Of a stretch of DNA of 64,000 nucleotides, positions 35,680-47,059 are shown piece by piece. Source of the stretch: Magicicada septendecula (Eukaryota > Arthropoda > Insecta > Hemiptera > Cicadidae); NCBI GenBank assembly GCA_034769895.1, contig CM068372.1:440751458-440815457 (forward strand), written 5' to 3'. The position numbers were made by a program, and so were the translations under genes. The first letter of the stretch is position 1, and the number at the start of each line of letters is the position of its first letter. Under the pieces are notes generated by a model. That model worked only from the letters and a program-made list of their open reading frames with translations, did not search any database and was not told the DNA's origin.

Positions 35680-36640
35680 CGATTCCGCGGTTCGCACAGT
35701 AGGCAAATAATTTTGCCGTATCCTTCAAACACGAAATTTAAAGTCGTACCAATACAGTCGTTGCGATAGTAGGTGTCGAACGCATGGTATTACCAGTTAA
35801 CATGGATGCGAATTTCATCACTCTGTACTAGGGTATATATTAATTGAATCATTGTAATGTTACGTATCATTATTTGGTGACCTTGCTACGAGGTCAACAT
35901 TGCGCATCGGGGAAGCGATTCACAAACAACGTAGCCTAGTAATCAGTTATTGTGTCGTTAAGTGTCGAACGCATGCTGTTGTTTTTCAGGTATTCAGTTT
36001 TCAACGGTTCTATGGTTCTTGCGGTTCGTTGTTCTTTCAGCTTATCAGCTATTTTACTCGTATCTCTATCTTGTAAGATAAACATGACAGTCGTACGAAT
36101 TCAGTATTTGTGAAGTTAAGTATCGAAGGCGTGGTGTTATTTTTTGACGTGGTGCGATTTTAAACATCGTGTTTTGGAGGGTTTTTTCCGATATATCGCC
36201 ATCTATATTTTCCTGCGTTTCGGTACACACGAACTCGTGACGTTATTTGTCGATCTACGAAGTTTAACTTTGTAGATCGGGAGAGGTATCGTTTCTGCAG
36301 TTGCCAATTATTTTCCCCATTTCCTGTAAACACTAACATCTCAGCCGTAAGTAATTCTCTCATTATGACATTACGTACAATAGAACGCATGATGTTTTTT
36401 GTTAACCTAGGTATAATTACCAATTTTGTATATGGGCTGTCATTTCCGCGGTTTGCCAGTTATATTTTTTCATGTATCGATATGAACACGAACAACGTAG
36501 CCATATTGTGTGATTACGCATCGAACGCATGGCTACGTGGCTACGAAGTACAACACTGTGTATACGGTATCGTTTCCGCGGTTCGCCATTATTTTACAAA
36601 CACCGCAGCCGTATTAATTCAACCATTGGCTGGAGTGCGC
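35680..36640 (+). repeat. Old degenerate tandem-like repeat
   Basis: Two words alternate. ttccgcggttcgcc-like words occur near 35683, 36290 (diverged), 36443 and 36573. tcgaacgcatg-like words occur near 35774, 35964, 36121 (diverged), 36381 and 36521. Spacing is uneven, 130 to 260 bp. An inverted copy of the first word with flanking similarity lies near 37790-37808. This looks like an ancient tandem array or clustered copies of one dispersed repeat. Confidence 0.45.
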
Positions 36641-38547
36641 GAATCGTTTGCATGCCTCGGTGCATTGTTGTTGTCTTGTATGCGTTTACAGCAGTTGGCA
36701 CCGAGCCGTAAGGTGAGGCTCGTGACGCATAGCCCCGCTATGCGGTGAACTTTGCTGTGTTCGGTTGTTTTATTATAACAGAATAATAATTACTTCTTCT
36801 CCTAATAGCAGCGTGTTTTATTTAATTGTTAACGGCAGTTCGGCGTGGGCGCGTGTTTATGTGGACGTGGGTGTACGATTGAGCGTGCGTGCGTGTACAC
36901 TATTAGAAGTGGGATCGTTTAGCGTTTCGATATGATGATGGTTTGCAATAAATTTAACGACAATTGATATGATAGTGTGAGGGGTGAATTTTTTTAAACA
37001 ATTTTTATTGAATGTTAATGAAACCGAGTGTTATTGATGATAGTTAGTCCATGTCCATGAGTAAAATGGTCGTCGACATCTTGTCCCGTGCTGACGGTAG
37101 GTCAACGACCTGGTGTCTCGAATCGATGAAGTCAGTAGTGCAAGCAATAAGGGCGGGATCAGCCGGGATTGTACAGTGACTTTTCTGTAGCGTTCGAAGC
37201 TGAGTGACGCCGAAATGGGACTGACCATGCACCACCCGGTTATGGTTCAGTTCTGACAAAACAAATCGTGTTAAAATTTCCACTCTGTCAGTTCAAGGTG
37301 CGATTTTAGTTCCCTCCCCTAGTGAAACCATTTCCTAAGTTGCCAATTTTATACTTATGTTTACTAAAAATTTTATCTTTGAAGATGGAGACTACAAGGT
37401 TTCGAAATACGTACTAAGAGCTTGGTAATGAAAGATCTTTCCATTTGGAACACAGTCGAAACGTCGTTTAGTCATAACATCAACAAGGAGATTGTTGCAA
37501 ATTCGTTAATAATTTTTAGGTGTTGTTGAGAGGAAAACCCACAGATCTGTACACGAAAAATAATTATATTGTGTGTTTGAGTTCGCGTGAAAAACGACGT
37601 GTACGTTAGGTCTTTTATGCGACAATTTTTCCAACGAAATTTGAATCAGGAAAATCGATTATTGTTGTTTCGTAAACAAAATGCCATGCGTTTGATACCC
37701 GAACCACTCGATGGATATCTATCAGCTGATCGAGTTAATACAGTCATATTATTCGCTTTCACGGAAAACGGGAAAATAAATAATAACTCGCTAACCGCGG
37801 AAACGATACCCCCTATTGCGCTGTACACGGGGCGAGTAAATAATTTATCAATATCACGGTGTTTACGTAAGGATACTAGTCACAGTTAATACTAGACTGA
37901 AGGTAATTTATTACGGTTAATACAACACTAGATCGCTGTTATATAATTTATTGAGTACATAATTGTGCATACAGCAATACGACGACTAAGAACGCAATAC
38001 AGACGGCTGTGCGCACGCTTGCATACAGCTACACTGAGAAACAAGTCTGGCTAATTGCTTCATTGTCGCCCCTCCGTGGAACTGTGTCAGCAATATAATA
38101 TTTATGTCTGCGATTGAAATGTCGCAGTGTTAGTACGTCCAATAGAAATGTTTATCGCGTAATTTACATTAAAGCGTAGAAGGGGAGTTTATTATTATTA
38201 CTGCTAATTGGTATCACTGTATGATTGGCTAGAATTTGCGCGTGCGCGCGTGTTTTAATAGCGATACAATGGATTAAACACACACACTCACTAGAAACCT
38301 TTGCTAGGATACTCAGTAGTGTGCGTCGAAATTGCGACGTCGATTACTAACCCGATGTGGTGGGGTTATTTGTCCAATTTCAAAACTACGCTTGTACTTG
38401 GGGTTCGTGGGCTGTGCGGTTACTGCGTGCAGATATTTCAGCTATCCTCGTAGTCCTATCTAAGTAAAACGATTTTTCTGACTTGGCTAGTAACGGCTTG
38501 TGGAAATCGCTTGTTGTCCAGATCGTTTCTAACAACGTATATTGTAC
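36641..38547. other. Unassigned stretch
   Basis: No gene recognised. Weak, degenerate hammerhead-like boxes occur near 37384-37470. Confidence 0.4.
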
Positions 38548-38778
38548 CTGACGAGCAGGGGCGGATTTGCTGTACTGCCGCCCCCAGGCATGGCAGATAA
38601 TGCCGCCTCCTCCACCCTCTCCTATCTCTCTCCCTCATTCCCCCTCCCATCCCCTCTTCGATTTCACCTCTGAATCTAAAAATATCATTTCTTAACTCAA
38701 ATTTTGCCGCTCCCCAAAATTTGCCGCCCCAGGCAAGTGCCTAGTCTGCCTGTGCGTAAATCCGCCCCTGCTGACGAG
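38548..38778. mobile_element. hAT-type MITE, 215 bp
   Basis: Ends caggggcggattt at 38556 and aaatccgcccctg at 38770, a perfect 13-bp terminal inverted repeat. The 8-bp duplication ctgacgag flanks it at 38548-38555 and 38771-38778 without mismatch. There is no coding sequence. A second inner pair, gccgcccc, repeats near both ends. The perfect ends and duplication point to a fairly recent insertion. Confidence 0.95.
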
Positions 38779-41700
38779 GGCGGCGATTTCGAGTTTTCTG
38801 GAGCTTATGTCAGTCCTAAGCAAAACGTATTAACTGTCCACGGGGTCGAATACCGAGAACGCTTCTCTAGAGGTGAGAAGAGATACGACGGGAGGGGGGG
38901 TCAGTGATAGTCTGAAGTGGTTTGCATGTAAATTTAGATAAGGCCGTGCAAAAGATTGCAAACGCCGCCTGCAAGTAATGTAATCTGATCACGTAAATGC
39001 GTTGTGTGGCGGCCGAATGAAATAGTCCACATATAGCAAGAGACAGCGGCCACTTCGCAGGATGGTCGACCGGTCCTTGGGTTAGAAAAGTGGCCCTAAA
39101 GCGGATAAGCCGATACCTATCGAATGCTAATGGCCGCAGCAGAGGCGCGCCTGTGTGCAGAACTTTAGTTGGCGCCCCTATATCCTCCCCCCCCAAATAA
39201 AAAATCACTTTATAAAAACGTATCAGTGAGTACAAATGAAATACGAAATATAGTCTATTAATTATCAGTTTATTGAACAAAAACCAGGAACAAAAAGAAA
39301 AAAACAAAAATGTATAAAAACAATAAACATACAACGAAGGCACAAAAACAAAAACATCAAAAATAATTTGGAAGACGATAAAGTAATTTATGTTATTTGT
39401 CAAGAAATCATTTGCCAGTAGCACATTATATAGTTGAACGTAAATTAACAGACAAACTTAGTATTATAAAAACAAAAATATTAAATATTTTTTGGTACAC
39501 AGTTAATCTTACTATATTTTATTTTGGGAAGAAAATCACTTTGACACTTGAATCAGTTATTTTAGAAACAACACATGTGACATTTTGAGAAAAACTAAAA
39601 AAAAACATCTCATTATGTAAATCGGTGTTTTAAAATTCTGAAAAAATGTATGCTGTAATTGGGAATATTTAAAATGTACTTTGGGACGAAAAAATGTTTT
39701 AATATTTTTTAAACATAAGAAAATTGCTTTACAGATTTTTTTCACATACCGTATGTCAGGTGCGTCGTTTCTGAAATAACCGATTCATTTGTACTTTGTA
39801 TAAATAACATATAAATGAAAAACAATAAGAAACTTACAAGTAGTGGTCTATATAAAATAAGAACATAGTACATTTATTATTTGGTAAAGAAATAGGTAAG
39901 TAAATATTTAAACAGAAAGAAAATAAACCCCTCCAGCGCTACGAAAAAGTTTAATAATTTTTTTTATGTTTTGTCCTTGCCTCAGATTTTTGGCGCCTTT
40001 ACTGTCCTGGCGCCTGTGTGCGCTGCATACTATGTCGGCGTGTCACGGGCTGCAGAAACCACTGCGTTTAAGGATCTTGGATATGGTAGACTTCGTTGAG
40101 ATGATAGGAGAATGTATCTTTCTTAGATCAAATGGCGATGAAAAGGGCTGTGAACTCCTACGGGTCGATCATCAACACTGAGCAATATGTCCACCCACCA
40201 GTCACTACATTGAGGTTATACAAGAAGAGTAAGCCTGCCCGCGCGTGTCATACGCAATATGCGGTACGAATAAACGTCCGTAAGATTACAATCAGTTGGT
40301 GCATTGTATTTTATTGCGTGTAGTCGTAAAATACGGTTGTAGTGCCTGTTTATTACGTCACAGAATCGTGTGGACAGTATTATGTGTGCGGACGCTTTAC
40401 ATAATGCTGTGCAAATGAGCGATTCATATTTCTCGGCCGGTGGTGCGAGTGTCAAACGCGGACTGTGCTGCATTGGTGGATCACAATAAAATCAAATTGG
40501 GTATTGTGGCCGTTTCGTTGTCGCGGGGATTAGTTAAGTGATTCCTCCGTACGAGACCCCAGAGAGAAACGCTGTACGCGAAGAGAGACTGAACAGCGTG
40601 AGCGTCTGACGAAGGCGCGTTTACCCGGTCTTCTTTTTTTTTTCGACTATCAACGTCACACGGATAACGCGGGCGAAGAATGGTATTGTGAGAGACCATC
40701 AGAATGGAAGATAGAAGAGTCGCGGGGGGGGAGATAGAGATTTCCAGCGACAGAAGAAGAGAAATGGGGGTGGTAAAGAGAGCGTGGTGGGTAGAGAAAG
40801 GTTGAAGGAGTTAAGAGACAGTGTCCGTCCGGCCACTGTGTTATTTATGAACTGAATTAAATCATAAAGTATGCAGCACAGACACACACACACTGCTTGC
40901 GAACTAATGGTTATTGAAAAACCGGAGTGAGAGAGAGAGAGAGGGAGAGGGAGTGAGAGAGAGCGTTGGATCCGGTCTTGGTGAAAAATTTTCAGTACTG
41001 CGTCCAGTTTGAGTACGTTTGGTCGCAGCTCGGAGCGACCCGCCAGCCACTGTTTGACCATAAGCCGACCGACGTTCAGAATTATTGACAAGCTTTAAAA
41101 ACTCGTTCTTGTCTTCTTAACTTGGCTCTTTGGCTTCGTGTTTCTTTTCTTTCTTCTTATTCTTTTAGGAAGCAGTTTTCGTCTTTGTTTCGTCGATTTA
41201 ATTTTTATTTTGTTGTTTTCTTTGCTGCCAGAACTTTTTTCTCGTATCTGTTTTGTTTTAATTCTCCTCCGTTTTATCCGTGACATTTCTTCTACTGTGT
41301 GTTTGTGTGCGGTATCCTTGTCTTAGTAGGGACTCGTAAGGAAGCGTAATGTGTTAGGGAGGGAACGAGAGTACTTTTTTGCGTGTTCTGTCTTATTGTC
41401 CGGTCATTATCCACTCTACAGTTCCTGCGTTTCGCAGGAAAAGAGTATTTTTAGACTTGTTCAAATGTCTTGGTTTAACAGAGCCATATTAAAGGATTCA
41501 AACGTTTTACAGCAAACTTAGATGATCCACGGATCACAGGTAATATGTAGCTCAACAGTCGTCTTTACACTTGTTACGTGAGGGGGATTTGGAGTTGTTA
41601 CAACTCTATAGCACATGAATCTTCCAAATCCTAATCATGCAGAACAGTTTGAATAAAGAATGATGTTTTTTACTGTAACATGTCGCGTAGATTTTTCCCT

Positions 41701-41899
41701 TTTCCAGCTCCACATATTTCTGCCCGATTTAAGATACTGAAAACATTTCATATGTCCGGCAATAGCTAATCGTAACTTGTACATGTAGGCCTACATTTGA
41801 ACAGGTTGAAAACATCTGCTCTGAATGAAGATGAATTCTCCCACGTTCATAATCGAGCGGTTCACGAACGAGTTGTTTTTTGTAAAGTAACTGTAAAAT
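38779..41899. other. Unassigned stretch
   Basis: No gene recognised. Very AT-rich at 39190-39950. A (GA)n-rich patch lies at 40928-40965. The words gcgcctgtgtgc near 39148 and 40009 are in direct orientation with no clear element between them. Confidence 0.45.
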
Positions 41900-44031
41900 G
41901 TAGGTGCTCGTAACGTTCTAAACAAGCTGGAGCTTATGTGGCAGTAAGCGCTAAGCGGAAGTAGGCGAACGTGGAAATCCGCCTTCGGGTCTGTAGGTGC
42001 TCGTAACGTTCTAAACAAGCTGGAGCTTATGTGGCAGTAAGCGCTAAGCGGAAGTAGGCGAACGTGGAAATCCGCCTTCGGGTCTGTAGGTGCTCGTAAC
42101 GTTCTAAACAAGCTGGAGCTTATGTGGCAGTAAGCGCTAAGCGGAAGTAGGCGAACGTGGAAATCCGCCTTCGGGTCTGTAGGTGCTCGTAACGTTCTAA
42201 ACAAGCTGGAGCTTATGTGGCAGTAAGCGCTAAGCGGAAGTAGGCGAACGTGGAAACCCGCCTTCGGGTCTGTAGGTGATCGTAACGTTCTAAACAAGCT
42301 GGAGCTTATGTGGCAGTAAGCGCTAAGCGGAAGTAGGCGAACGTGGAAACCCGCCTTCGGGTCTGTAGGTGCTCGTAACGTTCTAAACAAGCTGGAGCTT
42401 ATGTGGCAGTAAGCGCTAAGCGGAAGTAGGCGAACGTGGAAACCCGCCTTCGGGTCTGTAGGTGATCGTAACGTTCTAAACAAGCTGGAGCTTATGTGGC
42501 AGTAAGCGCTAAGCGGAAGTAGGCGAACGTGGAAACCCGCCTTCGGGTCTGTAGGTGATCGTAACGTTCTAAACAAGCTGGAGCTTATGTGGCAGTAAGC
42601 GCTAAGCGGAAGTAGGCGAACGTGGAAACCCGCCTTCGGGTCTGTAGGTGCTCGTAACGTTCTAAACAAGCTGGAGCTTATGTGGCAGTAAGCGCTAAGC
42701 GGAAGTAGGCGAACGTGGAAACCCGCCTTCGGGTCTGTAGGTGATCGTAACGTTCTAAACAAGCTGGAGCTTATGTGGCAGTAAGCGCTAAGCGGAAGTA
42801 GGCGAACGTGGAAATCCGCCTTCGGGTCTGTAGGTGCTCGTAACGTTCTAAACAAGCTGGAGCTTATGTGGCAGTAAGCGCTAAGCGGAAGTAGGCGAAC
42901 GTGGAAATCCGCCTTCGGGTCTGTAGGTGCTCGTAACGTTCTAAACAAGCTGGAGCTTATGTGGCAGTAAGCGCTAAGCGGAAGTAGGCGAACGTGGAAA
43001 TCCGCCTTCGGGTCTGTAGGTGCTCGTAACGTTCTAAACAAGCTGGAGCTTATGTGGCAGTAAGCGCTAAGCGGAAGTAGGCGAACGTGGAAACCCGCCT
43101 TCGGGTCTGTAGGTGCTCGTAACGTTCTAAACAAGCTGGAGCTTATGTGGCAGTAAGCGCTAAGCGGAAGTAGGCGAACGTGGAAATCCGCCTTCGGGTC
43201 TGTAGGTGCTCGTAACGTTCTAAACAAGCTGGAGCTTATGTGGCAGTAAGCGCTAAGCGGAAGTAGGCGAACGTGGAAACCCGCCTTCGGGTTTGTAGGT
43301 GCTCGTAACGTTCTAAACAAGCTGGAGCTTATGTGGCAGTAAGCGGAAGTAGGCGAACGTGGAAACCCGCCTTCGGGTCTGTAGGTGCTCGTAACGTTCT
43401 AAACAAGCTGGAGCTTATGTGGCAGTAAGCGCTAAGCGGAAGTAGGCGAACGTGGAAATCCGCCTTCGGGTCTGTAGGTGCTCGTAACGTTCTAAACAAG
43501 CTGGAGCTTATGTGGCAGTAAGCGCTAAGCGGAAGTAGGCGAACGTGGAAATCCGCCTTCGGGTCTGTAGGTGCTCGTAACGTTCTAAACAAGCTGGAGC
43601 TTATGTGGCAGTAAGCGCTAAGCGGAAGTAGGCGAACGTGGAAATCCACCTTCGGGTCTGTAGGTGCTCGTAACGTTCTAAACAAGCTGGAGCTTATGTG
43701 GCAGTAAGCGCTAAGCGGAAGTAGGCGAACGTGGAAATCCGCCTTCGGGTCTGTAGGTGCTCGTAACGTTCTAAACAAGCTGGAGCTTATGTGGCAGTAA
43801 GCGCTAAGCGGAAGTAGGCGAACGTGGAAATCCGCCTTCGGGTCTGGAGGTGCTCGTAACGTTCTAAACAAGCTGGAGCTTATGTGGCAGTAAGCGCTAA
43901 GCGGAAGTAGGCGAACGTGGAAATCCGCCTTCGGGTCTGTAGGTGCTCGTAACGTTCTAAACAAGCTGGAGCTTATGTGGCAGTAAGCGCTAAGCGGAAG
44001 TAGGCGAACGTGGAAATCCGCCTTCGGGTCT
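41900..44031. repeat. 93-bp satellite array, 23 units
   Basis: Twenty-three head-to-tail units; 22 are 93 bp and one, near 43310-43390, is 86 bp through loss of 7 bp. The unit starts gtaggtgctcgtaacgttct. Units are nearly identical, differing mainly at two sites (gctcg or gatcg; aaatcc or aaaccc). Because 93 is divisible by three, the minus strand stays open as a 31-residue repeat containing FRTLRAPTDPKADFHVRLL; the 7-bp loss splits that frame in two. No start context, splice sites or composition bias suggests a protein. The unit has two hairpins, aagct-gg-agctt and acccg-cctt-cgggt. Confidence 0.97.
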
Positions 44032-44092
44032 GTATTTCTGGTTCTGCCTCGACGATTTCATCTCTACGCGGTGTAGGCCTATGTCTTTCATT

Positions 44093-44290
44093 TTTATAAA
44101 GCCAAAATGTGCCCTACCAGACTAGTCGAGTGGACAACCCTGTCGCTAAAAATGTGCAGTAAAATCGCGCGCGTCATTGCTGGAGTGCATTTATAAAGCT
44201 AAAATGTGGTCTATCAGACTAGTCAAGTGGACAACCCTGTCGCTAAAAATGTGCAGTAAATCGCGCATGTCATTGCTGGAGTGCATTTGT
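44093..44290 (+). repeat. 97-bp tandem pair
   Basis: Two copies of 97 bp, starting tttataaagc.aaaatgtg at 44093 and 44190, with a partial third start at 44287. Copies share gtggacaaccctgtcgctaa. They differ by several bases, so the pair is older than the 93-bp satellite next to it. Confidence 0.9.
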
Positions 44291-44299
44291 AAAGGAAAA

Positions 44300-45720
44300 A
44301 TTGCTGCAATACTCTTCTGGAGTTCTGATGGTAATTGTATTTTCAATGTAAACCTTCATATAGTCTTACAATCTGAAAATTAAATTAGTTGTAACTTTAG
44401 AATGCTGCTGCGTCGTCTTTGTTATCAGAAAGTGTTAATATTTAAAAATAAAAATATTATGTTCATTCATATGTCTCGATTATATGCGGAATTAAATTTT
44501 GTATGATTATTTAAATGGTTTGAGCTGCAACGAGCGTTTCTTAATGCTTTTGGTCGTCACCTTCCCCGAACGGGCATCGATCCCACGGCACCGTAGCGTC
44601 GTCGTATTGATTAATTTCTTCTTTCCGGACGAGAGGTTAAAAAAAGAAGTAAGCGGAAAAAATGTAGCTAGCGAACGTCTGGGCGGACACAAACTGCTGA
44701 GGCGTGTGTCAACATCGTGTGCAAGCAATCGATTGTGTTTGCTTTACCGGTTCCTCCACGCCACTTCGTCTGAAATCGACTTTCAAGTACCGATACAGCA
44801 GTAGGTCACATGTTGTAGTTAACGATACAATGCCGTCGGACACGAAACGATTTTGTAGTCCCAACGGTTAAGGCGGACTGTTACATAGCCTACTGCCGGC
44901 CGGTGTCTTGTATCAGTTTAACGTTGTGTATTTGTAAGTTTAAGGCTATAATAGAACCGTTTCGTCATCACGATAGATAGATTCCGATTTCGGACTGTCC
45001 GATTTCCGATTGAGGTTTTTTGTTTCCTTTTCGGCGTCTCCTATTATGGTTTTGCCGTTTTTTCAATTATTCCTGGTACCATTCATTAAGTCCCTTACTT
45101 CCATAATTGTCATGTGGAAGCTAGTGCTACTGTCTTTCTGTTTCCTGGCGATTGTCGTCCTAATTGTCTTTGGACTGCCGTGCCGCCTCCGTTCTGTTGT
45201 AGTGCCTTGTTTTATAGGATGCCTTTATTCCCCTCTGTATCCGTACTTCTGAAGTTCGGATTTTGCTCTTTCGTGTCGGTTGTTAACATTAAAGTTCCCT
45301 CTGCGGCATATCCTTGTGTTTCTTTTCTTGTTCTGTCTGATTTCTTACCGTCAGTTCAGTACAGTAGCCTCAGTCAGAGCGTTAACATGCCACACGCCTG
45401 CTCAGAACACTCGTACTCTCCGTTCACGCCAATCAGATTGCCCCGGTAGCTGCATTTCAAATTTTACGTGGACTCAAGGTAGCCACAATTACTAGCCCAA
45501 CGGTTCATCAGTTTTCATCCGGGAAGCTGGGATGACGGTTGTCATTTTGGTAATTTTATAGTTTGTAAATTTTATAGTATTATTTTATTTGCCACGTTAT
45601 AGTTGTTTATAAACTAGTAATTGTAGCTGCGTTGAGTCCACGTGGACTCGAAATGCGGCTGTCAACTACGCTGACGGGGTAATATGATTGGCGTACACGG
45701 AGAGTAGACGTGTTCTAAGA
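44300..45720. other. Unassigned stretch
   Basis: No recognised gene. A leucine-rich, membrane-like frame at 45010-45252 is probably spurious, being T-rich DNA. Confidence 0.45.
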
Positions 45721-45723
45721 ACA

Positions 45724-46410
45724 CATTAGCACAGTGGTTCCCAAAGTAGGGTCCGTGGACACGTTTAAGAAGAAACAGAATATAGGCTCCGCAATATTTT
45801 CCGAATTTTTATAGTCTAAAATCTAAATTTTAGAATCTTTAAACAATTAATAGAAGTTTTTTTTTTCCAAACTAGTTATAATTGTGGAAGTAATTTCAAA
45901 CTATTGGCTTTAATAATGTCTTTAAATTATCTTGTGTAGAAGATCTGTTTGTCGGCCGAACTGACTACAGCGCAACTGGTTGCGAACTGTATCTTGCTTA
46001 GGCTATAAGCACTGTATCTAAGCAAAACGTTTTTCCATGTAGCTGGTTTTTCGCCTAAGCAGCTGGATTTGTACGTGTGGCTGGAAAGATAGAGCCGAGG
46101 TTGGCAAAATTAAGAAACAAACTTGATGTTGAGAGTGACGAATATTGAAATTATCAGACATCAAACCTAATATTGGGGAGCTAATTGTTCAAAAGCAGCT
46201 TCATTTTTCACATTAAACTATGATATCATTAATATTATAAGTTTGCAAGTTAAGAGAATTTTGATTTTAATACATTTTAATTAAAATATAAGAGTGTGTG
46301 TCATATTTACTGTTTGTTTTATTTCATATCTCAGACGGGATCTGTGGAATTTTTAATTTTTTTTGGTGGGGGTCCGCGGATTGAAAAGTATGGGAACCAC
46401 TGCATTAACA
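45724..46410. mobile_element. hAT-type element relic, 671 bp
   Basis: Ends cagtggttccca at 45732 and tgggaaccactg at 46402, a 12-bp inverted repeat of hAT type. Flanks cattagca (45724-45731) and cattaaca (46403-46410) match at seven of eight positions, consistent with an aged 8-bp duplication. Inner ends share ggtccgtggac and ggtccgcgga in opposite orientation. The plus strand near 46095-46130 reads EPRLAKLRNKLDV, possibly the end of a hAT transposase, but weakly. Confidence 0.88.
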
Positions 46411-46789
46411 CAATAAAGCTGGATGTTAACGGATTGACTGAGGCTACTGTACTTGTTTTAGGATTCACAGCCCGATCACTCGTTTGACCTGCCCATACCA
46501 TGATATGACGTGTAGTTAAGTGTGCAATTTCCATGATTTTACGTATCAGTTCTTTTGATATCATCTCAGTTCGCCTGGTGGCTTGTTTTCACAAATCCAT
46601 TTCGGTCCCATTTTAGTCCTATTTCTGTTTTATCTTTTGTTATCACCGTATTTCTGAATCTTAAGATATTATAATTCGTATTACTACATTATAAAGTTTC
46701 TCATTGCTAAAACTCTAGAAAGATACAGCCAGTCGGATCAAATAGAAATCGACTTGGCAAACGGAAAAGGATTTTGATTTTGAGTACGT

Positions 46790-47055
46790 GGAATATTCAG
46801 GGGTGGAGAACTAAGCACTATGACACCTGAAAAAAAAGGCGAATGAGAGATGGCCAAGGAAGTTAATGGACTCCACCCTCTAGAAGTAAAAAAGGAAGAC
46901 CTAAACATTAATGGAAAATGGACGTCGAAGATGCAATGAATGCAAGAGGACTTACAGAACAGGACTGTTTAGACCGGCGCCAGTGGAAGCTAGGATGCGA
47001 GATGCGACGCCAGCCGTAATGAAATCGCCTAAAAAAAATTATAATAATAATAAAG
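46790..47055 (+). mobile_element. LINE 3' end with (TAA)-rich tail
   Basis: The plus strand reads SKKGRPKH, a stop, then WKMDVEDAMNARGLTEQDCL and DRRQWKLGCEMRRQP before a stop at 47013. This is the GRPK..W..DV...M..RGL....DR..W block. It ends in an A-rich and (AAT)n tail at 47028-47054. Truncated at the 5' side. Confidence 0.75.
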
Positions 47056-47059
47056 TTTC

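Noticed and set aside
39142-40020. Element bounded by gcgcctgtgtgc words
   Set aside because: The words are in direct orientation, the ends do not pair well and no target duplication was found.
41791-43320. 509-codon minus-strand frame
   Set aside because: It is read-through of the 93-bp satellite; open only because the unit length is divisible by three.
41900-44031. CRISPR-like regular repeats
   Set aside because: Units abut with no unique spacers and the genome is eukaryotic.
45010-45252. Leucine-rich membrane-like protein
   Set aside because: T-rich DNA gives hydrophobic frames; no conserved residues or gene structure.
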